A stretch of 64,000 nt of DNA from G963556115 sp963675945 (GTDB lineage: Bacteria > Planctomycetota > SZUA-567). A program made the translations under genes and the position numbers. The stretch is from assembly GCA_963675945.1 (NCBI GenBank), contig OY780932.1, positions 2,418,001-2,482,000 on the forward strand, written 5' to 3'. The notes under the pieces were generated by a model, which did not search any database, had not been told where the DNA came from, and saw only the letters and a list, made by a program, of their open reading frames with translations. Positions 18,394-26,862 of the stretch are shown piece after piece; position 1 is the first letter of the stretch; the number at the start of each line of letters is the position of its first letter.

Positions 18394-18439
18394 ATTTCTG
18401 CTGTAGTCCCTTGTTATGTAAGGGGTTTCATGCAGAAGT
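18394..18439 (+). repeat. Long imperfect stem-loop after cas2
   Basis: TTCTGC ... CCCTT-GTTATGT-AAGGG ... GCAGAA folds into a two-part stem just after the cas2 stop. Its right arm overlaps the start of the first degenerate CRISPR repeat. It may be the terminator of the cas genes or part of the old leader. Confidence 0.4.
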
Positions 18440-18526
18440 ATTGTATCTGAACCGATATTCCATTCAAGCTATAGCGAAAGCCTCAAGGAGGCTTCAGAAT
18501 GAAAAATTGTATCTGAACCGATATTC
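18425..18526. CRISPR. Remnant of a CRISPR array: two repeats, one spacer
   Basis: A 21-base sequence, ATTGTATCTGAACCGATATT plus C, occurs at 18440-18460 and 18506-18526, exactly 66 bases apart. That is the period of a type II array (36-base repeat plus 30-base spacer). The preceding 15 bases, which complete the 36, match only in part (GTTTCA versus GCTTCA, then divergent), so the repeats are decayed. The spacer would be 18461-18490. No third copy is found 66 bases to either side. The place, directly after cas2, fits. Confidence 0.6.
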
Positions 18527-18729
18527 TGTGCAATATTTTTCTGAAGTAAGGTATTAGGGGAATGAGTAGAGGCGGTGGTTGAATACATAAGGCAGAGGAA
18601 TGGAGCGAAAAAGCTGTAAAGCCCGGAGGAAGTAATTTGGGGGTGACCTATCATGGTACGCGCTGTATTTGAAGCAGGTGTTGGGCGCGGGTGGTTGTGA
18701 GCCGCAGGCTTGGTAGTTGAGCCGTTACT
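18527..18729. other. Non-coding stretch after the CRISPR remnant
   Basis: I see no reading frame, repeat or RNA fold here that I can name. It connects the CRISPR remnant with two gene fragments. Confidence 0.4.
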
Positions 18730-18918
18730 TTACGCTTGGGGTTTATTCTTCTCGACCAGGAGGCAGGTGAGGCCGTAACTGAAGGCGGATTGAGCCAGTG
18801 AGGCTAGGTGGTCGATGATGGTGACTACTCCGATGCCGGTGATGACGGTCGGCTCGAGCGGGATATTGAGCGGTACGCAGATGATCGAGAGGAGGTAGAG
18901 AGAACTAAGCGGGTGCAT
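18730..18918 (-). pseudogene. Possible C-terminal fragment of a cation:dicarboxylate symporter
   Basis: A 62-residue frame is hydrophobic and reads IPLEPTVITGIGVVTIIDHL then LASLAQSAFSYGLTCLLVEK. The PLE...V..IID.L.......A spacing resembles the end of DAACS-type symporters, where an NVTGD motif would normally follow; that motif is missing here. No upstream part of such a protein can be found. The match is by eye only, and it may be chance. Confidence 0.25.
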
Positions 18919-18926
18919 ATAATTAG

Positions 18927-19149
18927 GGCGATCTCTGCGGTATGTTCTTTGATGATGATGGTAACTTTCCGTTGAATGAGTACAACGAACGGATAATAAG
19001 CATTGATTCCGAACTGCTCCGAGGTATACCCGAGGTGCTGGCCATTGCTGAGGGGGGATTTCAAACAGCGAAGTATTATCGGAGCCATGAAGACCGGGAT
19101 TATTACCACATTTATAACCGATTCGAATACCGCCAAGGCTTTGCTCTGA
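18927..19149 (+). pseudogene. Fragment of a SorC-family sugar-binding regulator
   Basis: The frame from 18927 reads GDLCGMFFDDDGNF, NEYNERIISIDSELLRGIP and EVLAIAEGG, which is the C-terminal sugar-binding domain of SorC/DeoR-type regulators. After a one-base frameshift near 19070 (next to a run of G) it continues SIIGAMKTGIITTFITDSNT and AKALL and stops at 19149. A TAG lies just before 18927, and the DNA-binding half is absent. It may have once controlled a neighbouring sugar operon. Confidence 0.6.
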
Positions 19150-19585
19150 CAGCTTGAGTACGATAATTTTTTAACTTTTTGAATTCTACAGAAATGAATA
19201 TACATTAAGTGTATTCATTTTTTTTGGCTCGTTTAATTGTATTTGGTTGAGAGTTTGGGGTATGTGCCGTTACTGTAAATAAACTCTTTGTATATAATAA
19301 GTTGTGTGTGCGTAAAAGCTTACAGGCTAATCATGGAGCTGAATACACAAAGGTATAACTTTGTTTTATTTTCAGAGTACAGCTGTTTAATTGCTTCTAT
19401 TTGGTTGACTTAACTATAAAATACGGTAAAGTATAGACTGGACAGTTTATACTTGGGGAGTAGCAGGTTATAGCTGGAGTAATTGGTTAGTTATCTACTT
19501 GTAATACAAGGTGTTGTGATAATTCTTGGGTTGGCTACAGGGAATAATCGGTACTTTCGTAGTGGAGGGGAAAGGGATACAGTAA
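19150..19585. other. Intergenic region before the DeoR-type gene
   Basis: No reading frame or RNA gene is recognised. It should hold the promoter of the DeoR-type regulator. I found no copy of the TCGA-N6-TCGA palindrome that occurs downstream of that gene. Confidence 0.4.
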
Positions 19586-20377
19586 ATGTTTAGCAATCAA
19601 AGACAGATGAAGATATACTTCCTGCTCAGAGAGGAAGGACAGGCAAAGGTTAGCTTTTTAAGCGAGACCTTTGGGGTTTCAGAACCGACTATCAGGCAGG
19701 ATCTGGCCAAGCTTGAGGAAGAGGGGCTGGTGGTTCGGGAGCACGGCGGGGTATTTCTCAAGAATATGTCCAAACAGGTGAGCTCACTCTCACTCGAACA
19801 TCAGGAGAATATGGATAAGAAGGTCTTGATTGGGATCAAGGCGGCAGAGTTGGTTGAGGATGGGGATACTATTATTCTTGATGCGGGGTCGACGACTACC
19901 GAGATAGCCAAAAATATCGCAACCAGGCATAATCTTATGGTTGTGACCAATGCGCTGAATATTGCACTCTTGCTCGGTACCAATCCCTCTATCAGGATTG
20001 TGATGCCGGGAGGAGAATTTCAGGCTCCGACCTTGTCGCTCTCAGGGGAACGGGCGGTCAATTTCTTTGAAGAGGTACGGGTCAATAAGTTGTTTATCGC
20101 TTCGGTCGGTCTGTCGGTAGAATCTGGACTTACCTTCCCTGGTTTCAAAGATATTCCGGTCAAACGGGCTATGCTGAATTCTGCCGATGAGGTCTATCTT
20201 GTGGTGGATTCGACAAAGATCGGGGCGTCTTCATTTGCGGTACTCTGTGATATTAGCAGGGTGACCGGGATAATTACCGATGATGGGATAAGCTCTGAGC
20301 AGCAGAAGGATTTTGAAGATGCTGGCGTGAAGGTGTTGATTGCGCAGAAAAAGGAGAAACGTGAGGCCAAGAAGTAG
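19586..20377 (+). CDS. DeoR-family transcriptional regulator
   Basis: 263 residues. The N-terminal DeoR helix-turn-helix (about 5-57, with VSFLSETFGVSEPTIRQDL and LVVREHGGVFL) is followed by the DeoR sensor domain with the phosphosugar-binding-type DGDTIILDAGSTTTEIA, VTNALNIALLL and MPGGEF segments. These proteins usually repress sugar operons and release DNA when a sugar phosphate binds. The gene lies directly before the sugar ABC operon, and two matching palindromes lie in between. The RBS is AGGGGAAAGGGA. Confidence 0.9.
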   Translation: MFSNQRQMKIYFLLREEGQAKVSFLSETFGVSEPTIRQDLAKLEEEGLVVREHGGVFLKNMSKQVSSLSLEHQENMDKKVLIGIKAAELVEDGDTIILDAGSTTTEIAKNIATRHNLMVVTNALNIALLLGTNPSIRIVMPGGEFQAPTLSLSGERAVNFFEEVRVNKLFIASVGLSVESGLTFPGFKDIPVKRAMLNSADEVYLVVDSTKIGASSFAVLCDISRVTGIITDDGISSEQQKDFEDAGVKVLIAQKKEKREAKK

Positions 20378-20527
20378 GCTGCTAGGCAAGATCTCTCTTG
20401 GCGCAGGGCTGGAATTTTTTGGGGGTGGTTGAGTCTGGCAGTTTGGGATAGGTCTTTTCTGGGTTTTGACTTGAGTTGAATTCGTTGCAGAAGATCTTTT
20501 AAATTAAGATGGTGAGATTTACAGTTG

Positions 20528-20565
20528 AGGGTAGCCCTCCGCTTGGCGGAGGGCTACCCTTTTTG
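20528..20565 (+). terminator. Strong terminator of the DeoR-type gene
   Basis: AGGGTAGCCCTCCGC and its perfect complement form a 15-bp stem with a 3-base loop, followed by five T. It lies 150 bases after the regulator's stop and separates it from the ABC operon. Confidence 0.92.
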
Positions 20566-20687
20566 CTATTCGGGATGTAGTTTGGAAGTGCAAGGTGTGC
20601 TGAAAAGGAAGACTGAATGAAGGTTTGGTTAAAAAAAAGTGTAGCGGGTCAGGTTGACGATTTTGCAATGAAAATTATTATTTATTT

Positions 20688-20705
20688 AATCGATTACTTT
20701 CGATT
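20688..20705. promoter_or_regulatory. Candidate distal operator (AATCGA-N6-TCGATT)
   Basis: A perfect palindrome with the same TCGA-N6-TCGA core as the site at 20911-20928, 223 bases further on. The spacing is close to 21 helical turns, which would allow a bound repressor pair to loop DNA. This is an inference from symmetry and position. Confidence 0.45.
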
Positions 20706-20895
20706 TTTGCAATTTTACGAATAATAGTAAGTTTTAAAACTATTTTTATATTTTTTATTAAGTGTTTTGGAAAATATCTCAGCGGTGAGCTATGACTACA
20801 GTTTTAAAAAATTCAATATTGTTAATTCCTTTATTAGTAAGATGTTATTGGCTGATTTGTGGAAATCTGATAATTGTCTTAGGTAAATTGATCAT

Positions 20896-20928
20896 ATGAC
20901 AATACGCTAATTTCGAATATAATCGAAA
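20896..20928 (+). promoter_or_regulatory. Promoter of the sugar ABC operon with overlapping operator
   Basis: A consensus -10 box TATAAT at 20918-20923 is preceded by ATGACA (20896-20901) 16 bases upstream. The palindrome TTTCGA-ATATAA-TCGAAA at 20911-20928 covers the -10 box, so a bound repressor would block the polymerase. Transcription would begin near 20930 and leave a leader of about 125 bases before the ATP-binding protein gene. Confidence 0.6.
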
Positions 20929-21054
20929 ATATTTGTTTGCGTTTTCTTGACTAACAGTCGGGGTGTGGTAGGCTTTTAGTGTGAGATATTTTTGTTTATG
21001 TTTGTTTTTCTTTTGTTTTGCCGCCATGAGTAGTGGCTAAAAGAGAGGTAAGTA

Positions 21055-22551
21055 ATGAAGGTTGGTGAGACTCTGATCAAGGTTGAAGGAATTAGAAAGA
21101 GTTTTCCGGGGGTTCTGGCTCTAGACAAGGTTGACTTTGAACTCAAGTCAGGTACGGTTCATGCACTTATGGGGGAGAATGGCGCGGGAAAGTCTACCTT
21201 GGTCAAGGTTATGATGGGAATCTATGCTCGTGATAGCGGCAAGATGTGGCTCAAAGGGCAAGAGGTTGACTTTAAAACACCAAAAGAGGCTCTGGACGCG
21301 GGTATGAGTTTTATTCCGCAGGAGCTCTGCCCAGTACCGGATATGACTGTGGCGGAGAATATTTGGCTGGGGCGGGAGAGTTCGTACTTCAACATCTTTG
21401 TTAACTATGCCAAGATCAATAGCCTGACCGAGGAGGTGCTAGCCCGGATCGGCGTGGAGCTAGATCCTAAGCGTCTGATGAAGACCCTCAGTACCGCTGA
21501 GGTGCAGTTGGTGGAGATAGCCAAGGCGATATCACTCGATAATGATGTGCTTATTATGGATGAACCGACATCGGCTATCGGCGAAAAAGAAGTAGAGAAA
21601 CTCTTCGAGATCGTAGAACTCCTCAAGGCGCAGGGTAAGGGAATTATTTATGTGTCACACCGCATGGAGGAGATCTTTACTATTACCGACGAAATAACTG
21701 TCTTTCGCGATGGGAAAATGGTTGGGACGGTGACGACTAAAGATATTACCCGTGGGGAGTTAATAACCCTAATGATTGGGACGACACTCGATCAAGAGTA
21801 TGTCAAGGAGAATGTGCCGACACAGGAGGTATTGCTGGAGGTTGAAGATCTAACCATTAAGGGTAAATGCGAGAATATCTCTTTGAAGGTGCATACGGGT
21901 GAGATACTTGGCCTCTTCGGGCTGGTAGGCGCGGGCAGGAGTGAGTTTTTTAGTGCGCTTTTCGGCGTTGAAAAGAAGCAGAGAGGATCGGTGCGGATCA
22001 AGGGTAAGGAGGTGCGGATCAAGTCGCCGTCTGACGCGATACGTAACGGCATGGCGCTGGTGACTGAGGATCGGAAGGAGTCTGGTCTGGTCTTGACCTC
22101 GTCGGTACAGGAGAATACCAGTATTGCTTCTCTGCGGGAAGATGTCGTTGGTGGGCTCATCAGCCGTTCAAAAGAATTGGAGCGGGTTAATTCCATGATC
22201 AATAAGTTCAGGGTCAAGACCCCGAGCGAGAGGCAACTCGTGGGAAATCTGAGCGGCGGTAACCAGCAGAAGGTGGTGCTGGGACGTTGGGTGCTGACAA
22301 GACCTAGGATACTCCTGCTGGATGAACCAACACGCGGCATAGATGTTGGAGCGAAACGAGAGATCTATAAATTTATGTCGGATTTTGCCGCAGCGGGTAA
22401 TGCGGTGATTATGATCTCATCGGAGATTCCAGAGGTGCTGGGGATGAGTGATCGGATTGTAATTCTGCGTGATCACAAGGTGATTGCCGAGAAACCCCGC
22501 GCGGAGATAGATCAGGAAATGCTGATGCATCTGGCGTCGTTCAGCAGTTAA
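21055..22551 (+). CDS. Sugar ABC transporter, double ATP-binding protein (RbsA-like)
   Basis: 498 residues with two nucleotide-binding domains, as in the ribose/xylose/galactofuranose group. The first half has the Walker A GENGAGKST, a Walker B LIMDEPTS and the degenerate signature LSTAEVQLVEIAKA. The second half has a modified Walker A (LVGAGRSEF), the intact signature LSGGNQQKV and Walker B ILLLDEPTRGID. It powers import through the permease encoded next. The asymmetry of the two sites is normal for this class. Confidence 0.95.
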   Translation: MKVGETLIKVEGIRKSFPGVLALDKVDFELKSGTVHALMGENGAGKSTLVKVMMGIYARDSGKMWLKGQEVDFKTPKEALDAGMSFIPQELCPVPDMTVAENIWLGRESSYFNIFVNYAKINSLTEEVLARIGVELDPKRLMKTLSTAEVQLVEIAKAISLDNDVLIMDEPTSAIGEKEVEKLFEIVELLKAQGKGIIYVSHRMEEIFTITDEITVFRDGKMVGTVTTKDITRGELITLMIGTTLDQEYVKENVPTQEVLLEVEDLTIKGKCENISLKVHTGEILGLFGLVGAGRSEFFSALFGVEKKQRGSVRIKGKEVRIKSPSDAIRNGMALVTEDRKESGLVLTSSVQENTSIASLREDVVGGLISRSKELERVNSMINKFRVKTPSERQLVGNLSGGNQQKVVLGRWVLTRPRILLLDEPTRGIDVGAKREIYKFMSDFAAAGNAVIMISSEIPEVLGMSDRIVILRDHKVIAEKPRAEIDQEMLMHLASFSS

Positions 22552-22629
22552 GCGGTACTACTGAGAACGGACAGGTGGTGTAGGTATTGAGTTTGCTGAA
22601 GAGTTAAATTTTGAAAGGGAAGAAAAGGG

Positions 22630-23601
22630 ATGGATCAACAAGCGGCTACAACCAAGCAGAAGCTTCTAGGCTTATTGTCAAATTATACGATATTAATTAT
22701 GTTTCTGGTGTTCTGCCTGATAATGGTATTTGCCAGTGAGTACTTTGCGACCTGGAGAAATATCCGTAATATCCTCCGGCAGACCTCGATCAATGGTCTG
22801 TTGTCGATCGGTATGACCTTTGTCATTCTTACCGGGGGGATTGATCTCTCGGTTGGATCGGTACTGGCGTTTGGTGGGGTGGTTGCGGCCAGTCTGGTAA
22901 GTAAGGCTAGCGGCGGCGAGGTCTATAGCCCGCTGGTGGCAATAATGGCGGCGATGGGCGCAGGGATTATGATGGGGGCGGTGACTGGACTTCTAGTCGC
23001 CAAGTGGCGGGTTGCTCCCTTTGTTGCGTCACTCGGCATGCTCAGCGCGGCGCGCGGCTTGACCTATATTTATACCGACGGGATGCCGATTCCCAAGATA
23101 GAAAAGAGCTTTTTGTTTATCGGGAAGGGGAGTGTGCTGGGGCTGCCGATGCCGGTATTTATCTTTGCGCTGATAGTGCTGATATCTTACATCGTACTCA
23201 AGAAGACCCGGTACGGGCGCTATGTCTATGCGGTCGGGGGGAATGAGCAGAGTGCGCGGATATCCGGGATCAATACCCGTCTGATTATCTTCAGTGTCTA
23301 TGTTATCTCCGGACTTCTTTCGGCTTTTGGCGGTGCTATCCTTACAGCGCGAACAACTGCGGGATTGCCGCAGGCCGGGCAGTCGTATGAGCTGGATGCG
23401 ATTGCGGCGGTGGTAATCGGCGGTACCAGCCTTAAGGGCGGGCAGGGTAGTCTGATCGGTACGGTTATTGGCGCACTTATTATAGGTGTGGTCAATAATG
23501 GCTTGGATATTCTCGGAGTCTCTTCATACTATCAGCAGGTGGTAAAGGGTGCGATTATCGTTATTGCGGTACTGATTGATTCGCTCAAGAAGAAGAGTTA
23601 A
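22630..23601 (+). CDS. Sugar ABC transporter permease (RbsC-like)
   Basis: 323 residues with about 8-10 membrane segments. The ILTGGIDLSVGSVLAFGG and YAVGGNEQSARISGI segments are diagnostic of the RbsC/XylH family, as is the late SLKGGQGSLIGTVIGALI. It forms the channel as a homodimer with the double ATPase. GAAAGGGAAGAAAAGGG precedes the ATG. Confidence 0.94.
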   Translation: MDQQAATTKQKLLGLLSNYTILIMFLVFCLIMVFASEYFATWRNIRNILRQTSINGLLSIGMTFVILTGGIDLSVGSVLAFGGVVAASLVSKASGGEVYSPLVAIMAAMGAGIMMGAVTGLLVAKWRVAPFVASLGMLSAARGLTYIYTDGMPIPKIEKSFLFIGKGSVLGLPMPVFIFALIVLISYIVLKKTRYGRYVYAVGGNEQSARISGINTRLIIFSVYVISGLLSAFGGAILTARTTAGLPQAGQSYELDAIAAVVIGGTSLKGGQGSLIGTVIGALIIGVVNNGLDILGVSSYYQQVVKGAIIVIAVLIDSLKKKS

Positions 23602-23676
23602 AGTGAGTGTAATGTGATCTGAGTCTGGATCCATATGGTGTATTAGTTTGTTTCTGTTTATTTTTAGGAGTTTGTT

Positions 23677-24681
23677 ATGAGATCAAAGTTATGTGTTGTT
23701 GCGCTGTTACTGGTTGGGGTTTTCTGTTTGGCAACCGGTGCTCAGGCCAAAGATAAGCTCAAGATTGGTGCTGCGGTATATGGCCTCAAGGGTGAATTTA
23801 TGCGCCTCTGGGTTACCGCGTTGGAGCGGCATCCGGCGGTAGTGAACGGTGATGTCGAGTTGACGGTCTTTGACGGCAAGTATGATGCTTCGGTACAGCA
23901 GCGCCAGTTCGAGACCATGGCGGCTCAGGGGTATGACGGTATCATCTTTATTCCGATTGATATGAATGCCGGTTCGGCCTGCGTCGACACAGCTTACTAT
24001 GAAGATATTCCTGTGGTCGGTTCTAATACCAGGGTGAACTCTGATAATTTACTCTCGTATATTGGTTCCGATGATGTGCTTGGCGGTTACCTTGAGGCTA
24101 AGAATGTCCTGGATAATATGGGCGGCAAAGGCAAGGTTGTGATCATCGAAGGACCGATCGGTCAGTCTGCACAGATTCAGCGGCGTGAAGGTAATTACAA
24201 GGCACTCAAGGAATATCCTGAGGTAGAGGTTCTGGCTATCAAGACCGCCAACTGGTCTCGGGCTGAGGCAATGTCACTTATGGAGAACTGGTTGACTGCA
24301 TATCCGAATAAGATCAAAGGGGTTATCGGCCAGAATGACGAGATGGCTCTAGGAGCGATCGAAGCGATCAAAGATCAGGGCTACAAGCCGCAGGACTACG
24401 CTATTGCCGGGGTTGACGGTATTACCGATGCCATCAATGCCGTCAAGGATGATCAACTAAACATCACTATTCTGCAGGATGCGGTAGGCCAGGCGCAAGG
24501 CGCGCTTGATATTCTCTTACGTAAGCTTCAAGGCGAAGATTATAAACCGCAGGCTGAGTTCTGGGAAGCAGTGAAGTGGGGCGACTCTATTCAGCCTAGC
24601 TACAATGTACCATGGCAACCGATTGATAAACAGAATGCGGATGCAACTCTTAAGAAGCGTGAAGCGCTGACTACTAGATAA
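23677..24681 (+). CDS. Sugar ABC transporter substrate-binding protein (RbsB-like)
   Basis: 334 residues. A signal peptide (MRSKLCVVALLLVGVF, cut after AQA) leads to a periplasmic-binding-protein type 1 fold: GYDGIIFIPIDMNAGS, a middle segment GQSAQIQRREGNYKAL and QNDEMALGAIEAIKDQGY. These match sugar-binding proteins for ribose, xylitol and similar ligands. The usual gene order has the binding protein first; here it comes third, after ATPase and permease. Confidence 0.93.
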   Translation: MRSKLCVVALLLVGVFCLATGAQAKDKLKIGAAVYGLKGEFMRLWVTALERHPAVVNGDVELTVFDGKYDASVQQRQFETMAAQGYDGIIFIPIDMNAGSACVDTAYYEDIPVVGSNTRVNSDNLLSYIGSDDVLGGYLEAKNVLDNMGGKGKVVIIEGPIGQSAQIQRREGNYKALKEYPEVEVLAIKTANWSRAEAMSLMENWLTAYPNKIKGVIGQNDEMALGAIEAIKDQGYKPQDYAIAGVDGITDAINAVKDDQLNITILQDAVGQAQGALDILLRKLQGEDYKPQAEFWEAVKWGDSIQPSYNVPWQPIDKQNADATLKKREALTTR

Positions 24682-24913
24682 TTGTTATCAGCGAGTTGAG
24701 AGGGGAATGAAGTTGTTGGTAATTTCGGGTGCAGATCGAGGCTGAATAATCTGCACCCCTTGTAACGCTGAGGCTGGATGTTGAGTGTCATGATCGCTAG
24801 ATACCGTCTGCAAGGAGTGAGCTGTGGGTGCTGGTGTTGTACGGTGTGGATTGATTATGCTACTTGGATTTAATTGGTGTATTATGGTGTTGGTTTTGAG
24901 AAAGGATGTGCTG

Positions 24914-25690
24914 ATGAATTATGCTGATTTTGATATTAATTTCGGTTTAGAGGGTAAGAAGGCTGTGGTTACCGGTGGCGGAGCCGGAATTGGTCGGGCT
25001 ATTGTCGAGCTACTGCTACGCAAAGGGGCAGAGGTAATTATCGGTGATCTCTCCCCTCAAGTGGTGGAGTTGGCCGGGCAATTAAGTGAAAAGCATGGCC
25101 GTAAGTGTGTCGGTATGGTTGTCGATCTCTCCAATGAACAGGAGATAGAGGATTTTGTCGCTAGAGCTTGGAAGGAATTTTCTGGTATAAATGTATTGGT
25201 GAATAATGCAGGAGTGGCATTCCTGGATGATGCTGAGAAGCTGGGGCATGCCGAGTGGCAGAAGACCATCGATATCAATCTCACGGCGCATTTTTTTGTC
25301 TCACAGGCTTTTGGCAAACGTATGATTGAGGCGGGTAAGGGTGGTAAGATTGTCAATACCGCGTCGCAGGCGGCATCTGTAGCGTTGGATAATCATGTGG
25401 CTTACTGTGCCAGCAAGGCGGCGATTGTCTCTATGACCAAGACTCTGGCCTATGAATGGGGGCAGTATGGGATCAATGTAAATGCGGTATCACCGACGGT
25501 TATCGAGACCGAGCTGGGTAAGAAGGCCTGGGCGGGTGAGGTGGGTGAAGCGATGAAGCGGAAGATTCCCTTGGGGCGTTTTGGACAGCCGGAAGAGGTG
25601 GCGGCAGTTGTGGCTTTTCTGGTCTGCGATGCAGCGTCGCTGATTACTGGAGCCGATATTTTGATCGACGGGGGATATACAATATACTAG
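24914..25690 (+). CDS. Short-chain dehydrogenase, probably polyol-type
   Basis: I set the start at the ATG at 24914 (AAAGGA upstream); the longer frame from 24824 has a hydrophobic tail unlike an SDR. The 258 residues show TGGGAGIGRAI (cofactor), NNAGVAF, the catalytic Ser in NTASQAASV and YCASKAA (Tyr-x-x-x-Lys), ending ITGADILIDGGYTIY. It sits between a sugar/polyol ABC transporter and kinase-like subunits, so oxidising an imported polyol to a ketose is the likely job. The exact substrate is not readable. Confidence 0.88.
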   Translation: MNYADFDINFGLEGKKAVVTGGGAGIGRAIVELLLRKGAEVIIGDLSPQVVELAGQLSEKHGRKCVGMVVDLSNEQEIEDFVARAWKEFSGINVLVNNAGVAFLDDAEKLGHAEWQKTIDINLTAHFFVSQAFGKRMIEAGKGGKIVNTASQAASVALDNHVAYCASKAAIVSMTKTLAYEWGQYGINVNAVSPTVIETELGKKAWAGEVGEAMKRKIPLGRFGQPEEVAAVVAFLVCDAASLITGADILIDGGYTIY

Positions 25691-25773
25691 TTTGATTCTG
25701 GCTGGGACTGATTCAGAGTCTTGAATATAAGTTTTATGGATACTGCGAAGTAATAGAATAGAAGGGATTTACT

Positions 25774-26781
25774 ATGCAGCGGATAATAAATGTTGCGGAC
25801 ATGGTGGTAGAGGATATGTTGAAAGGCTTTATCAAGGCTGAGCGGGATATTGTACTCCCTACTGCCGATGAGCGAGTACTCAGGTATAAGGAGACCCCGG
25901 TCCCCGGGAAGGTCGGCATTGTTACCGGTGGGGGATCTGGACATAAACCTGCCTTTATCGGGTATATCGGGAAGAATCTGGTCGATGCGGTAGCGGTTGG
26001 CGAGTTGTTCTCCTCTCCTACCGCCAAGAGTTTTTATAATGCGATGTGCGAGGCTGACTCCGGTGCTGGTGTGGCTTGCCTGTATGGGAACTATGCTGGG
26101 GATAACATGAATGTCAAGATGGCTATGGAACTGGCGGAAGAGGACGGGATCACAGTCAAGACGGTTGTGGCTAACGATGATGTGCCTTCGGCGCCCAAGG
26201 AGGAAATTCAGAAGCGCCGCGGGGTTGCTGGCGAGATTTTTATGTGGAAGGTGGGAGGAGCGAAGGCCGCTACCGGCGCCAGCCTGGATGAGGTGATTGC
26301 GGCTAGTCAGAAGGCGATTGACAATACTCGGAGTATCGGTATCGGCCTGGCGCCCTGTACCTTGCCGGCCAATGGCAAGCCCAATTTTATTATTGAAGAA
26401 GGAACTATGGAGGTTGGTATTGGGCATCACGGTGAACCGGGAATAAAGGTGGAGAAGCTCAAGACCGCCGATGAGTTGGCGGCAGAGGCGGTTGCTACGC
26501 TCTTGCCGGATCTGCCCTTTGCGGCAGGAGACGAGGTGGCGGTGATCGTCTCCGGGCTGGGAGCGACACCGGTGATGGAGTTGTATATCTTCTATAATAA
26601 GGTCGAAGAGCTCTTGCAGGAGCAAGGAATTACAGTTTATCACCAGTATGTGGGAAATTATTTTACGTCTCTGGAGATGGTTGGGGTAACTCTCAGCATT
26701 ATGAAGCTTGATAGTGAACTCAAAGGGCTGATTGATATGGAGTGTGAATCGATGGGGCTTACGCAGTCTGAACGTAAGTAG
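25774..26781 (+). CDS. Dihydroxyacetone-kinase-like subunit DhaK
   Basis: 335 residues with the DhaK fold. The substrate pocket has TGGGSGHKPAFIGYIG and VGIGHHGEPGI, whose His forms a hemiaminal bond with the ketone of the substrate in E. coli DhaK. The late GLGATPVMELYIF also matches. It binds dihydroxyacetone or a related ketose; the phosphate comes through the DhaL subunit encoded two genes downstream. In between lies an rpiB-like gene, an order not seen in classical glycerol operons. A tetrulose such as erythrulose is a plausible substrate. Confidence 0.92.
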   Translation: MQRIINVADMVVEDMLKGFIKAERDIVLPTADERVLRYKETPVPGKVGIVTGGGSGHKPAFIGYIGKNLVDAVAVGELFSSPTAKSFYNAMCEADSGAGVACLYGNYAGDNMNVKMAMELAEEDGITVKTVVANDDVPSAPKEEIQKRRGVAGEIFMWKVGGAKAATGASLDEVIAASQKAIDNTRSIGIGLAPCTLPANGKPNFIIEEGTMEVGIGHHGEPGIKVEKLKTADELAAEAVATLLPDLPFAAGDEVAVIVSGLGATPVMELYIFYNKVEELLQEQGITVYHQYVGNYFTSLEMVGVTLSIMKLDSELKGLIDMECESMGLTQSERK

Positions 26782-26862
26782 CTGCGCGGGTCTGCCGCGG
26801 TACTGGTATGTGCCGGGGTGGTTGCGCCGAGTATTCATACCGGGTTTTTTGGGAGTTGCAAG

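Noticed and set aside
18825..19205. A 126-codon minus-strand frame over the SorC fragment
   Set aside because: The plus strand shows SorC motifs; this frame is its shadow.
25687..26838. A 383-codon frame antisense to the DhaK gene
   Set aside because: It mirrors the codon pattern of a well-identified gene, has no start signal or family motif, and reads like low-complexity shadow sequence.
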